Of a DNA stretch of 64,000 nucleotides, positions 11,530 through 22,240 are shown in pieces. The stretch comes from Dipteris shenzhenensis. Its lineage: Eukaryota > Polypodiophyta > Polypodiopsida > Gleicheniales. The notes beneath the pieces are model-generated. The model saw nothing but the letters and a program-made list of their open reading frames with translations, made no database searches and had not been told where the DNA came from. Within the stretch, counting starts at the first letter, position 1. Each line of letters starts with the position of its first letter. The translations under genes and the position numbers were made by a program. The DNA is taken from NCBI GenBank assembly GCA_047967505.1, contig CM106540.1, one strand, 5' to 3'.

Positions 11530-13214
11530 CAATATATGTGTATGTGAAAAGAGTGTAGAAAAAATGTGTGTGTGTGTGCATGTGTGTCATAAATCAGCCA
11601 TATGCCACCTACCATAATCCTTAATGATCATTTGAATGCGGCGTAGCTTTGGCTATTGCAACCATATGACCACTAAAGGCCCCAAAGTGCTTCACCACCA
11701 TGGCCAAGTGCTCTATGAAGACTCATTTAAATAGCAAACTACTCAAATTTAAATCTTTGAATTGTTTTTTGAATTTTTAGGATTAATGAAGAAGATGAAA
11801 ATAGAGAGGAAATGAGCATGTGGTTGCTAGTTGAACACATCAAGGCAGGCTTTCATGCTGGCAACTATTGGCAATGAGATTGTACTAGCCTAAAACTTAA
11901 CAGCTTTTCATTCATGTGACACAAATTTTCACCCATTTTACACAATGTAAAGACTACAAATCACCACAACAATCTAAGATTGGGATTTGAACCCTTTAAA
12001 ATTTGAAGTCCCATGAAATGCACCACTCTATGCAAATATCCATGTGGGATCTTTTGAAACTTTTTTAATATAAAATACCCTTTTGTATATTAACCTTTGG
12101 GCCTTAATTTAGCTCCTTCTATATATATAAATATGTATGTAATGGAATTAATTAAAACCCATCTGTTGAACTAACGTGATAGGGTAACATACAATGAGTG
12201 ACTCCCCCAAGCATGATGCATGGTGCTCAACTAGGAAATATCCAATCCAAGCCATGCAAATGACATAGAATGGCCATGATTCTTTGCATAGGACTTGAAA
12301 TCACCTAGTTTGAGGCTTGTTCAAAAAGTGTCACACACATATAATACCATATGTGTGGCTAGAAGTACAATGATGTATGTTTTAAAAGGTGCAAGGTGTG
12401 GTAAAAAAGGACATATTGTAAAAAAAGTCAACACGCACCCTAAAACAAGGCCTTCTAGGCTCCAAGATTTTGTAATCCAATACAAGTCATCATTTATCAA
12501 ACCTAGTCAGAAACTAGAAGTGAGAGAAGTACTAAAATTTTTAGGAAATGTAAAAACAAAGGAAAACTATGCTTTTGTTGGTATAGGTGCCAGTATATAC
12601 CAATGCCTATATCAACTTAGATAAACTTTCAAAAAGCAAACCCAAATGCTTCTTTTTTTCCCACACATCTCTTGTTTGAGATCTTCCCAACTTTTTGCCT
12701 CTTCCTCATGACCTTTCCACCATCTCCCTACCCTCCCCTGCCATCCACACCCCTGTTGGCCCACTCCCCTCCATCCACCATCTCCCTGCCCTACCTTGCC
12801 ATCCACCCTACACCATCCACACCCCTATTGGCCCACTCCCCTCCACTCTAAGCTTGAAGAAGAAGATTTCTATTTTGGGAACTAAAGGAGTGGTTGATAG
12901 TTTGAGTGATTGATAAGCTTCCCAACCCTTTTATCCACATTAGAAGAATCTTTGGAATCTGCATTGTGTGTTTACATGTTTCTTATGTCTTTATGGTTCC
13001 ACAAAAGGCAAATATGAGATTTTTCTATAGCTTAAGGGAGATGCTACCAACATTTTCTAATTACTTGATTGCTTGATATGATTGCATCTTGTTACTTGCT
13101 TGAGTTTAATGGTTTCTTGGTATCTTGTTGTCTTGTTTATGTGCTTTCATTTCTCTCATTTGTTTTGATTACTTTGTTGCTTGACATTATTGCTTTTTAC
13201 TCATTGCTTGATTT

Positions 13215-14675
13215 GTAGCATAATTTTTAGCACTCAAGCACAATGCATGGTAAGAAATTTGAAAACACACATGCCCAACCATGAAAATGATGCCCGATCC
13301 CCATCAAACTTTGAAAGCACAAGGGTTTTTATCTCATTGAAGCTATGTAAAGTATCATGCAGACACACACAGATATGCTAGAAGCACTAATGCATACTTT
13401 TAACACTCATGCATGATGCATGTTTAAGAATTGTGGAAATACATCTGCCCAACCATGCAAATGATATCCTATCAACTCAAAAATTTGCAAGGATAAGGAT
13501 ATTATTGGTATTAAGACTTGTATAAAGTATCATATCCATAAAACCCACACACATATGCTAGAAGCACACCGATGCATATTTTTAACACTCATCCATGGTG
13601 CATGGTAAGAATTGTGAAAATACACATGCTCGGCCATGAAAAAGATACCTGATCCACATCAGACTTTTGCAAGAACAATTCTATCAATTTCATTAGGGCC
13701 TATGCAAAGTATCATACCCATCGGGTGCACACACATATTGTAGAAGCACACCAATGCATATTTTAAACACTCATGCACGATGCATGGTAAGAATTTTGGA
13801 AATAAGCATGCCCCATCATGCCAATAATATCTATCCACATTCACTGTGAGCAGTGTAATAATCATCAGACAACATACATATGCTAGAAGCACACCGATGC
13901 ATAATTTAACACTCATGCATAATACATAGTAAGAATTGTGAAAATATGCATGCCCAAGCATGCAAATGCATCCTACTAATAAAAAATATACACATATAGT
14001 AGAAGCATACTGATGCATATATTTAGTGCTCATGCACGATGCAAGGTAAGACATGTGGAAATACGCATATCTAACCACTCAAATGACATTTGATCTACAT
14101 CAAAATTTGGAAGCGCAAGGGTCTTACTCTCATTAAGGTATGTTTAAGGTATCATACCCATTGTACACACAAACACACACACACACATGCTAGAAGCATA
14201 CTCATGCTTATTTTTAAGACTCATGCATGATAGCATGGTAAGAATTGTTAAAATACATCTGCTAGACCATGCAAATGATATCCGAACCATATCAAACATT
14301 GAAAGAACAAGGAAATTAATCTCATTGATTTCTTTCCAATAAACTCACACACAAATGATAAAGTACACCGATTCACAAATGTAGAATTATGCATGCCTGA
14401 CTACACAAATGGTACCCAACCCACATCCAAATTTGTAGAAATAAGTATCTTACTCTCATTAGGGCTTGTGAAAAGAATTGTACCCATTGGACACACACAC
14501 ACACATATATGCTAGAAACACATTAATGCATATTTTTAGTAATGTCGCATGATGGATTGGTAAGAATTGTGAAAATTTGCATGCCCGACCATGAAAATGA
14601 TACCCAATCCACATGATAATTTCCAAGCACAAGGATCTTATTCTCATTTGGCTTGTGTAATGAATCATACCTACT

Positions 14676-14716
<41 letters not shown>

Positions 14717-14790
14717 AGAAGCACACAAGTGCATCTTTTAATGCTTTTGCATGATGCATGGTAAGAAATACGCCTGCCCAACCATGCAAA
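13215..14790. repeat. degenerate tandem array of about 180-bp units
   Basis: Nine or so diverged units, each containing the words ACACACACATATGCTAGAAG, CACTCATGCATGATGCATGG, TAAGAATTGTGGAAATAC, CATGCCCAACCATGCAAATG and TATCATACCCAT in the same order. Unit starts marked by the ATGCATGGTAAGAA word fall near 13240, 13410, 13600, 13785, 13925, 14040, 14235, 14555 and 14755. A CA microsatellite occupies the same place in several units and has expanded in the last (14677-14713). The array lies wholly inside the CACTA element. A single weak outlier resembling part of the unit lies near 12210-12380. Confidence 0.85.
14677..14713. repeat. (CA)n microsatellite
   Basis: About 37 bp of CA repeat at the conserved ACACAC position of the surrounding 180-bp tandem unit. 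Confidence 0.97.
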
Positions 14791-15061
14791 TGACGTGAAC
14801 GATTCAAATAAAACTCTGTGAATGGATGATATGTCTAAACCATAAATTTGAAGAAGTGATTTGATAGGTGTCTCAGTAGTGTTTGGTTAATAAAGTAAGG
14901 TTACATTGGATTTTAGTTAGTGACATTTTTTAAATATAGAAATAGTGATAGTAATATCAATGTTGTAAATGGTAGCACTGAATCTTTGGCAATAATAAGA
15001 TACTTTGTAGCAACTAAATGGTCAACCATTGTGTAAATTTACTCCACATATGCATTTCGTG

Positions 15062-15580
15062 CTGCCATTTCTTACCAAGAAATGGTAGTTAAAAAATGGT
15101 TGCCATTTTGTGCTATCATTTCTTCGTAAGAAATGGCACTCAAGAAATAGTTGCCATTTTGTGTTGCCATTTCTTCGTCAGAAATGGCAGTCAAGAGATG
15201 GTTGCCATTTTGTGCTACCATTTCTTCTTAGAAAATGGCAGTCAAAAAGTGGTTGCCATTTTATGCTGCCATTTCTTTGAATGAAATGGTAGTCAAGAAA
15301 TGGCTACCATTTCATACCAAGAAATGGCAATCAAGAATTTGCTGTATGAAGAAATGGTAGTCAAGAATTGGCTGCCATTTGGTGCTGCCAATTATTCCTA
15401 AGAAACGATAGACAATAAAAGGTTGCCATTTTCTTCCAAAGAAATGGCAATTCAAGAACTAGTTGCCATTTCTAACTGTCATTTTTGCAAAAAATACGGC
15501 AATTTGAGAAACTGTTGCCATTTCATACATAAGAAATGGCAAAAATGAAATTGTGTGCCATTTCCTATTGCCATTTCTAC
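15062..15580. repeat. right subterminal repeat array of the CACTA element
   Basis: About ten units built on GAAATGGCAGTCAAGAAATG and TTGCCATTTTGTGCTGCCAT, so the same TGCCATT/AATGGCA core as the left array but with different spacer words. The core has been kept while the linkers diverged between the ends, which suggests selection on, or homogenisation of, the core motif. Confidence 0.85.
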
Positions 15581-15597
15581 CTAGTTTTGTAGTAGTG
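15571..15597 (-). repeat. CACTA right terminal inverted repeat
   Basis: Ends CTAGTTTTGTAGTAGTG; perfect 27-bp inverted match to 7627-7653. Confidence 0.92.
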
Positions 15598-15849
15598 GTG
15601 GCACCTACCACCTCTGTCAAGCAAAACCAAACATGACCACATTTTGATAGTCCTAACAAAAGGTGTGATGGAAAAAAGAGGAAGTTCTCCCAATATATGG
15701 CATGTGCCATATGTTGGGGGGGGAGTGGGTTAAGATTTTGGGTGATGCCACGTCCTTATTTCTGTCCTTCCTTCTTCATTCCCTTCTCCCGTGCAATCAA
15801 TCTATATATCTCTTGTTAGACTCCTTTCCTTTCATTTCTGCTTTCAGGT

Positions 15850-16430
15850 GTGTTATGCATAACAGGGAGCTAGTTAGCATACTCCATCAGTGGTTAGCAT
15901 AATCTAGAGCTAGTTAGTATAGAAGAAATAATACAATAACCAGTTGTAGCTAGACTAATCCAAAGCTAGTCACATAATTGTAAGAATTCTAGCCAGTATA
16001 CTACAATGCTAGTTAGATTTTCCAAACATTTAGTTAGCATTCGAAAAAGAGTGATGCAGCTATGCATAATGAGGTGCTACTCAACATACTATATTGGTAA
16101 GAGTTCTGCCTAGCATACTATAGTACTAGTTATCATACGAGATTTCTTGTGAGTAGAGAACCACACATCTAGTCGACATAATGTAGCTATGGATAGTGGG
16201 GTGCTAATTAGCAAACTCCATAACTAGTTCATATAGAATAAAATAACAAAAAAATCTTGTTAGAATGTTATAGTGGTAAGAGTTCTAGATAGCATACTAT
16301 TATACTTGTTAGCACACTACATGTCTACTTAGTATAAAACAACAAAACTAAAGTTTAAGCTTATAAAATGCATTATAAAATCATATATTACGAAGCAATT
16401 CACATTTTAATGGATAGTTTTAAGGGAAAT
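15850..16430. repeat. dispersed repeat rich in CTAGTTAGCATA, copy 1
   Basis: Shares long stretches with 27890-28570 in the same orientation, for example CTTGTGAGTAGAGAACCACA, GGGGTGCTAATTAGCAAACT and CACATTTTAATGGA. Within each copy the word CTAGTTAGCATA and its variants recur many times. I see no coding potential and no terminal repeats, so the element class is unknown. Confidence 0.8.
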
Positions 16431-16439
16431 TGTTGTTGA

Positions 16440-17316
16440 GAGATATTGAATGCAAGAACACCATCTTCTATTGAATTTTGCTTAGAATGAATCTGGAGCA
16501 CACTAGACCTGAAAGTTGTAAAGTCTAGAAAGACTATCCCAAGCTATTATCACTTTAGGAGCAATGTTTCACTAAAGATTCAAGTATTTGGAGATCCATG
16601 TGGAGAGGTTGGGAATTTCTTAGACTATAAGTTAAATGGAAGGGTAACTTAGGAAAATTGCATCTTCACAGCTAAGGATTCAAGCGGTGCACATGAAGAT
16701 CTGAAACATGTACTTAGGTTGAATAAAAAGGGCATTCAAACTTGGAATGACCTGTTGGGATAGAGAGCACGAGATTGGAAAAGGGATCAACCCTTACTTC
16801 AAGAATTCAAACTTAATCATTTTGATCTACTTTTATAAAAAACAAATTGAGGATCTAAGAAAAAGACTCTCTAGCCTAGTGTGACGCCAAAATTTGATAT
16901 ATATTATTTGGCATTGGTATTGTTTTTCTAGCGGCTCTCACTTATTTCTATTTTCTGAGATATTATATGGGATTGAGAGGATGAGTGGAATGGATCATTG
17001 TAAATACCATGTGTATGAATGATAAATACTTTGGAATGGGGTGAGAGTTATTTGTGTATGGGATATTATGGGGTTTTTAGAAAATAGGAAGAGTGAGTCA
17101 TATAAAGAGGTGGTTCTCATGTCCATATATTCCAATAATATAAGAGAGATCACATGCCAAGTGTGTGGAAGGCATGTGGAGGAGTGTGGAAGAATGTGGA
17201 GTCAATAGGAATCCTTCTAGAATTCCTATGTGGAATAAGGAGGATGTGGATATATGGAAAAGAGAGGGTCCCTGCTCATGCTACTGTAGCTCTAGTCTCT
17301 TCAAGCCTCTTCCATT

Positions 17317-17349
<33 letters not shown>

Positions 17350-17465
17350 TTGTAGATATCCTCTTATGTAGACTCTTGAGTCCATATCTCTCTAGTTTAT
17401 TCTCTTTCTATGAGTAGTCTTCGAGCTCCCGCTCCCTCTTGTATGTATGAAACCTCTTTTTTTCC
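16440..17465. other. no firm gene; microsatellite present
   Basis: A stretch near 16690-16850 translates on the plus strand to HVLRLNKKGIQTWNDLL, which loosely resembles the region between the reverse transcriptase and zf-RVT domain of plant LINEs. It is too short and broken to call. A (CT)n tract lies at 17316-17339. Confidence 0.3.
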
Positions 17466-17469
17466 CTTG

Positions 17470-18048
17470 TGTGTATAGTATATGGAAACTCAGGAATGTG
17501 GGAAATAAAGCACAACCACGACAAACCATTCGGTGGGGTTGATGTACTATTTTGTGGGAACCTCTACCAAGCAAGCCCCCAACCAAAAACTCGTCGATAT
17601 TTCTTAAAAGGATTACTAATTCGACTATGCTCAATTTACTAAACAAAATCAGGCTTGCATCATAGTCAGATGTAGATCTAGAAGACCGCAATAAAAAACA
17701 CCTAAAGGAGCCACCACATAAACATAGTGTGCCATACCTTTGCTGTACAAACGATTCCAAAGACTGCCACAATGACTACGTCTTCAAGATGCTGGAGTCA
17801 AAGCCCCACACAATTATACTAAGCACAAGACTTGTAGTAAAACCATTAAGATCCCGCCTACCCAAGGAGAACAAGGGCTAACAATGAAAGCACTCGCTTT
17901 TGACCCTTCAAATATCCGAGCACATGGATTGGTATACACTCCCTTGTCACGTGTGCGTGAGCCAAAAAATCTTTTCCTACTTTCAAAGCTTGAACACAAA
18001 CATATCAAGTTGGACCAACAAGAACTCATTCGGCTCAAGTCAACTTGA
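17470..18048 (+). pseudogene. Helitron PIF1-like helicase, C-terminal remnant
   Basis: In Helitrons the helicase domain of the Rep-helicase protein unwinds DNA during rolling-circle transposition. Two conserved blocks are visible on the plus strand. Near 17520-17585 is KPFGGVDVLFCGNLYQA, the helicase motif normally ending GDLYQ(L/A)PP (the D has become N). Near 17875-18000 is QGLTMKALAFDPSNIRAHGL, followed by VYTPLSRVREPKNLFLLSKL, the motif V-VI region where the usual ALSRV appears as PLSRV. The roughly 260 bp between them is degenerate and shorter than in intact proteins, implying a deletion. At least one frame change lies near 17510. A minus-strand frame over the same bases is a shadow. Confidence 0.8.
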
Positions 18049-18099
18049 ACTTGGCCATTTGACCAGGCAATCCTCGCAACTGACGCAGCCACAACGCGA

Positions 18100-18488
18100 A
18101 CTTTACAATCTCTCAACACCAGATCCTTGCCTTCACATGCCAACGACATCATCTGTTTTGAAAGAGTTCTAAGCACAAGTGTTCTATGCCTCCAAGAAAC
18201 ACGCACAAACCCATCACACACCATTACTCTGCCAATATTCCATGCGGTTCACATGCATCACGGTGTTGGAATAGCCATATACTATAAAAACGACATCTAT
18301 ATTCTATACCAACATCAAACTTGTGACACCGGATTCAATGTCTGCTTACCATACTCGAAGACATAAACCAGATATAATTTGGAGTCATAAACTTGTATAG
18401 AGCACCAAACACCCCAAAAATGCCACTGCTTCAAAACTTCCAATAATTGCTGCAACATGCTCCAAGCACATTGCCAACATACATACTT
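18100..18488 (+). pseudogene. endonuclease/exonuclease/phosphatase domain, 5-prime part (Helitron-linked)
   Basis: Directly after the helicase the plus strand encodes SLNTRSLPSHANDIICFERV, then STSVLCLQETR, the start of an EEP (AP-endonuclease-like) fold in which LQET carries the metal-binding glutamate. Further on come HHGVGIAIYYKND and, after a frameshift near 18366, FGVINLYRAPNTPK, matching the later YRPPN-type motif. The domain stops abruptly at 18488, where an LTR element is inserted, and resumes at 21092. A helicase followed by an EEP domain is the arrangement described for Helentron-type Helitrons; assigning this copy to that group is inference. Confidence 0.78.
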
Positions 18489-18773
18489 TGACAAAGTGTG
18501 GATCGTACTAGCCTAATCTATCACTTAATGAGCATAAAGATCACGGTGGATCAAACCAAATACGGAAAGCCATGGGGAGAGAGACAGGAAGTATGAAACA
18601 CTCAATCTATTCCAATGTGCTATATCAACAATACATGATAGGCCTCTTATATAGAGAGTGCCCTTTGAATAGTCAACACATGTGGGTTCCTTTGATCCAC
18701 ATCTCTCCTTATGGATATCCTCAATCCACATCTCCATATCATGTAGTCCACATCCTAGGGTGGCTACTTTAAT
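18489..18773 (-). repeat. LTR (3-prime in element orientation)
   Basis: Begins TGACAAAGTGTGGATCGTAC; nearly identical to 20807-21091 with scattered substitutions, mostly transitions. Confidence 0.88.
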
Positions 18774-20794
18774 TCTTTCCTATACCATACCTTAGCCTTT
18801 AATCTATGTGCTCATGGCACCACAACTCTGAACACCTCCCCTTGGTGCCATGATCCTTTGGCTACTGCGAGTCAGATGTGATTTACATTCCATCACCTCC
18901 CCTTAGTGCATAAATTGCTACTTAAGGTGGTCAAGTGTGGCTTTTACACGTCAATACCTCCCCTGGGTGCTTTCATCGCTACTCTCAGGTGGTCAGGTTT
19001 GATTTACAAACATATGGGCTGAAGGTGGCAAGGTTGTTGCTTCTCAATGCTTGATGTCGATGGCGTTCACATCTTTACTCGACGTAGCTTGATGCGTGAC
19101 ACTTTGTTCTTTCATCTTTACTTGATGTAGCTTGATGCATGACACTTTGTTCTTGTGCTTTTGGCATGCTTATGACAGCTATGTGTGCATTCATGCTTTG
19201 ATTTGTCATTTGTTGCAAAGGACTTACCAATTGATTTCTTTCAATATTGGTAGTGTCTAATTGCATATAGTGGTTCTGATCTGACAGGCGCGTAGAGCTC
19301 GAAAAGACGATCACTTTTCCTTTTTGGAGCATGTTCAAATTTCTCCTGGATTGCAAGTTACGGCTTCTCGAAGTTTCTGTGAAGAAGAGGGCCTTTGATG
19401 ATGTGGCACGGGGATTCACATGCAGAATTCAAACTGTGCTTAACAAGGGCCTTTGTGCTTAGGTGGCACTTGGTGATGTAGCAATTAACCAATCCTGAAC
19501 CTAAACCAGCTTGTGGTAAACTTGACTGCTGGTGTCTTAACTGAACCATATAGTCTCATCCAAGGTTAAGTATGCTTAACCATAGTTACTTCCAATCTGC
19601 CATGTGCCACTCTACTGACCATTGCACGGCTAACTAAACCTTGAGAATTAACCAGACAACCATGGTTTGGTCCTATCTACCACGTGTCTTTTTTTTGGTA
19701 GAGACCTTAGAAGAAAGGTTTGAGGCGATGATGGCGACACAAAGGATTTGAGTTTCGGAGAGCGTGAGGCGACGGTGATGCTGAGGAATCCCAAGAAAGC
19801 TAAGTCGAACGAGCTGCTTTGTGGCTGGCTTGCTTGCTTGTTGCAAGAGATGGCTACTGTTGCAAGAGATGGCTGCTAGAGCTCGCAAGGATGTATGAGG
19901 CGGTTGAGGCCATGGAAGAGGCATGGTGCAGATAACTAGTAGCTCATTGGGAGGTTGTTGCCAATTGTTTAGGCTTGTAGCTCGGCGTTGGAGAGGTAGG
20001 CGCTAGAGGCGTTGCTTGGAGAGCCAGTGTAGAGGCTCTGTTGGAGAGCTATAAGGGAGCCTGGAGCATCGCGCTAGATTGCATGGAGCTTTTGGAGTAC
20101 ATGGCGAGATCTTTGGCAGCGTTTTGGGGACTTATCGACTCCATTGTTGCTCGTCGCAGCTCTAGCAAGCCTCTCGTGCATCAGACACCTAAGACGCAGC
20201 TAACCTCGCCACAGATCTCAAACAATGTATTGGACCAAAGAAGGCCCCCGAAGGATGAGAAGAGACTGCTTCCGTTGCAAATTGCACTCTATTTCAGCCA
20301 CTATCTAAAAGGATGAGAAGAGACTGCCATTTGCATGAGTCCTCAGTGGTGGGGAAGCCATGGAGCAATCCCATAGATGAAGGTGATGCAGCCTCCGTCA
20401 ATGTTGTTGCAGGAGCTTCTAGGCATTCATTTAGCTGTTGGAGTCTTGGAGCCTTAGTTGCAGTCCCGTTTGTGGCTTGGGCACGCTGTGAGCTGCAGAG
20501 TCCTTGGGTGTGGCTTAAGCTACATGCACTTTGGAGGTCGTTGTCCTTTAGCTTTAAGGCACGGATTCAGGAGTAGAGCTATAGAGGCCCAAGAAGCACA
20601 TTTCTGATCCTCTCTCCCTATCATTTTTTTTCACAAGAACAATGGGGACGGAAAATCTCTCTCAGCAAGAAACACTCGAGCTCACAATGAACTCAACTCT
20701 CTAAATGAAGAACTCTCGAGATCTAAAACTAATCTAGGAATGGGAGCAATCCTAGTGAACTACTAATGAGCTAAACTAGGAGAGCTAAACCTAT
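18774..20794. other. internal region of the non-autonomous LTR element
   Basis: No retroviral domain is visible. Two short tandem patterns occur: about 70-bp units around CACCTCCCCT(T/G)GTGC at 18830-19010, and two copies of a 40-bp unit around GTAGCTTGATGCATGACACT at 19075-19155. The section 19690-20600 has higher GC than its surroundings and several open minus- and plus-strand frames, so it may be captured host sequence, but none matches a family I know. Confidence 0.5.
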
Positions 20795-20806
20795 GCTCTG
20801 ATACCA
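20795..20806 (-). promoter_or_regulatory. primer-binding site, tRNA-iMet type
   Basis: GCTCTGATACCA on the plus strand is the complement of TGGTATCAGAGC, the usual plant initiator-tRNA primer site. It sets the element orientation. Confidence 0.88.
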
Positions 20807-21091
20807 TGACAAAGTGCGGATCGTACTTGCCTAATCTATCACTTAATGAGCATAAAGATCACGGTGGATCAAACCAAATACGGAAAGCCATGGGGAGAGA
20901 GATAGGAAGTATGAAACACTCAATCTATTCCAATGTGCTATATCAACAATACATGATAGGCCTCTTATACAGAGAGTGCCCTTTGAATAGTCAACACATG
21001 TGGGTTCCTCTGATCCACATCTCTCCTTGTGGATATCCTCAATCCACATCTCCATATCATGTAGTCCACATCCTAGGGTGGCTACTTTACA
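20807..21091 (-). repeat. LTR (5-prime in element orientation)
   Basis: Begins TGACAAAGTGCGGATCGTAC and ends CTACTTTACA, giving the canonical TG...CA ends when read on the minus strand. The primer-binding site directly abuts it. Confidence 0.88.
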
Positions 21092-21270
21092 ACACCACCC
21101 AACTGAAAGACTTCATGGCGCACCATAACATGCAACAAATCATCACATGACCAACAACCTACGGATCCACAATCGACCACCTTTAGACCAATGTCAAGAA
21201 CAACATTGACACTAAGAGAGGGACCAACATCATATATTGGTCCAACCACTCAGTGCTCTATAAGTGTTAG
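21092..21270 (+). pseudogene. endonuclease/exonuclease/phosphatase domain, 3-prime part
   Basis: Directly after the LTR element the plus-strand frame reads TTQLKDFMAHHNMQQIIT, then PTTYGSTIDHL and IIYWSNHSVLY. This matches the end of an EEP fold: the S-x-I-D-H-(L/I) strand and the final S-D/N-H-x-x-(V/L) catalytic histidine motif, here SNHSVLY. Two in-frame stops (TGA after IIT, TAG after IDHL) interrupt it, and a TAG at 21268-21270 closes it. It is the continuation of the domain broken at 18488. Confidence 0.75.
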
Positions 21271-21429
21271 CAACCATTGGAAAAACAAACACACTACCAA
21301 ACCGACCTTGGGGAGGCAAATTGAATGCAATTCACCTTGTTCCAGAAGTTGGGCATTTTTTGGCCTGCCATGTGTTACGTGGAAGCCTAAGTAACGATGG
21401 CCTTGCTTGGAGAAGCGATTTTTTTAAAA

Positions 21430-21474
<45 letters not shown>

Positions 21475-22240
21475 CTTCTTCTCTCGCCTAGCTTCCATTT
21501 TCATGTGCACCATCTCTGGCAGGCCCACTGAAGTTACTTCACCTTGTTTTTTGGCTTGCCTGAAAGGTAGCCTTAGTAATGAAACTCATCTTCAAGAATT
21601 GAAATTACGATTTTTATTTTCCAGAAATTTTCTCGCATATTTGGACATATTCAACATGCAACTAGAGTTTAACTTCCACGTAATCCCGAGTCTCTCTCTT
21701 GCTTTACAAACACACACACACACTCTCTCTCTCTCTCTCTCAACTCTCCATCTCTATTCCATGCTCCACATCTAAGAAGGCAGGCCTTATGAATAATGGA
21801 TCAACTTGTTGTCACGTTCAAATGCAAATGTCGAGCAAGGAAGGAGTGTGGGAGCGAACGGACTGGGAGAAACACAAAAAAAGGAAAAGAAGGAAAAGGC
21901 GATGGGTAAATTGGAAACGTGTCGTGTGAAGAGAAAGAGTGAGTGGTACTAAAAAAGAAGACACTTTTGGAAAGGGCAAGGGCATGTGCTGTGTGAGGTG
22001 TTAGCATATTCGTGTGCCAGTTAGGTTTCCGGCACTGCTCCCCTACCATGTCTTCTTCCACATTCCATCCTCCAACACAGATTGACATATCTTGTGGTTT
22101 TTCTGCTTCGGGGAAAAACGTGACTCGCCCTCGGTGGAACATTTTGCTTGTGGTATTCGCACTCGCATTGATGCTCTCCCGCCTCTGGTATTTGCAATTC
22201 CGGTAGTATTGTGGACGATTCGCGGACCACATTCAAGGGG
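21271..22240. other. intergenic, possible ITPK promoter region
   Basis: Contains (CT)n tracts at 21434-21470 and 21721-21741 and purine-rich sequence near 21860-21910. CT-rich tracts are common in plant core promoters, but I cannot mark a TATA box or start site with confidence. No gene is visible. Confidence 0.4.

Larger units (their letters stand above)
8320..13200. other. CACTA interior, no gene seen
   Basis: AT-rich sequence without a credible coding frame. It includes a (TA)n-(GA)n tract at 9855-9912 and a 180-bp GA tract at 11350-11529. A 109-codon frame at 12295-12624 contains CGKKGHIVKK, but it has no other gag-like feature and I do not call it a gene. Confidence 0.5.
7627..15597. mobile_element. 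CACTA-type (En/Spm) DNA transposon without a transposase gene
   Basis: The two ends carry a 27-bp perfect inverted repeat beginning CACTACTACAAAACTAG, and CACTA plus this general form is the hallmark of plant CACTA elements. Both ends are followed inward by arrays of AATGGCA/TGCCATT motifs (7675-8310 and 15062-15580), as expected for subterminal transposase-binding repeats. The 6.7 kb between them has no TNP2- or TNPA-like frame, so this is a non-autonomous or gutted copy. The expected 3-bp target duplication is not visible (CGC on the left, GTG on the right). The flanks just outside also resemble each other in inverted orientation (GGTGC on both sides), so the true ends may lie slightly further out. 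Confidence 0.85.
18489..21091 (-). mobile_element. non-autonomous LTR retrotransposon (LARD/large TRIM) inserted in the Helitron
   Basis: Two direct repeats of about 285 bp (18489-18773 and 20807-21091) flank 2.0 kb without gag or pol. Immediately left of the right-hand repeat is GCTCTGATACCA (20795-20806), the reverse complement of the initiator-methionine tRNA primer site, so the element reads on the minus strand. A purine tract (GGAAAGAA on the minus strand) lies beside the other repeat as a candidate polypurine tract. The repeats differ at only a handful of positions, so insertion is fairly recent. It interrupts an EEP-domain frame that resumes directly after it. I could not confirm a target duplication: TACTT precedes the left repeat, but the matching TACTT on the right lies within the repeat end. 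Confidence 0.85.

Noticed and set aside
11305-11590. Ser/Leu- and Arg/Glu-rich frames
   Set aside because: Translation of a GA microsatellite.
12295-12624. 109-codon frame with CGKKGHIVKK, suggestive of a zinc knuckle
   Set aside because: Only part of a CCHC pattern, no gag or pol neighbours, Lys-rich AT-rich composition; chance is likelier.
17814-18224. 136-codon minus-strand frame
   Set aside because: Shadow of the plus-strand Helitron helicase and EEP remnants, which carry recognisable motifs.
19075-20580. Open frames inside the non-autonomous LTR element as captured genes
   Set aside because: No conserved motif or consistent codon pattern; noted only as a possibility.
18484-21087. TACTT as target duplication of the LTR element at 18489-21091
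   Set aside because: The right-hand TACTT lies within sequence shared by both LTRs, so it cannot be an independent duplication unless the LTR end is misplaced.
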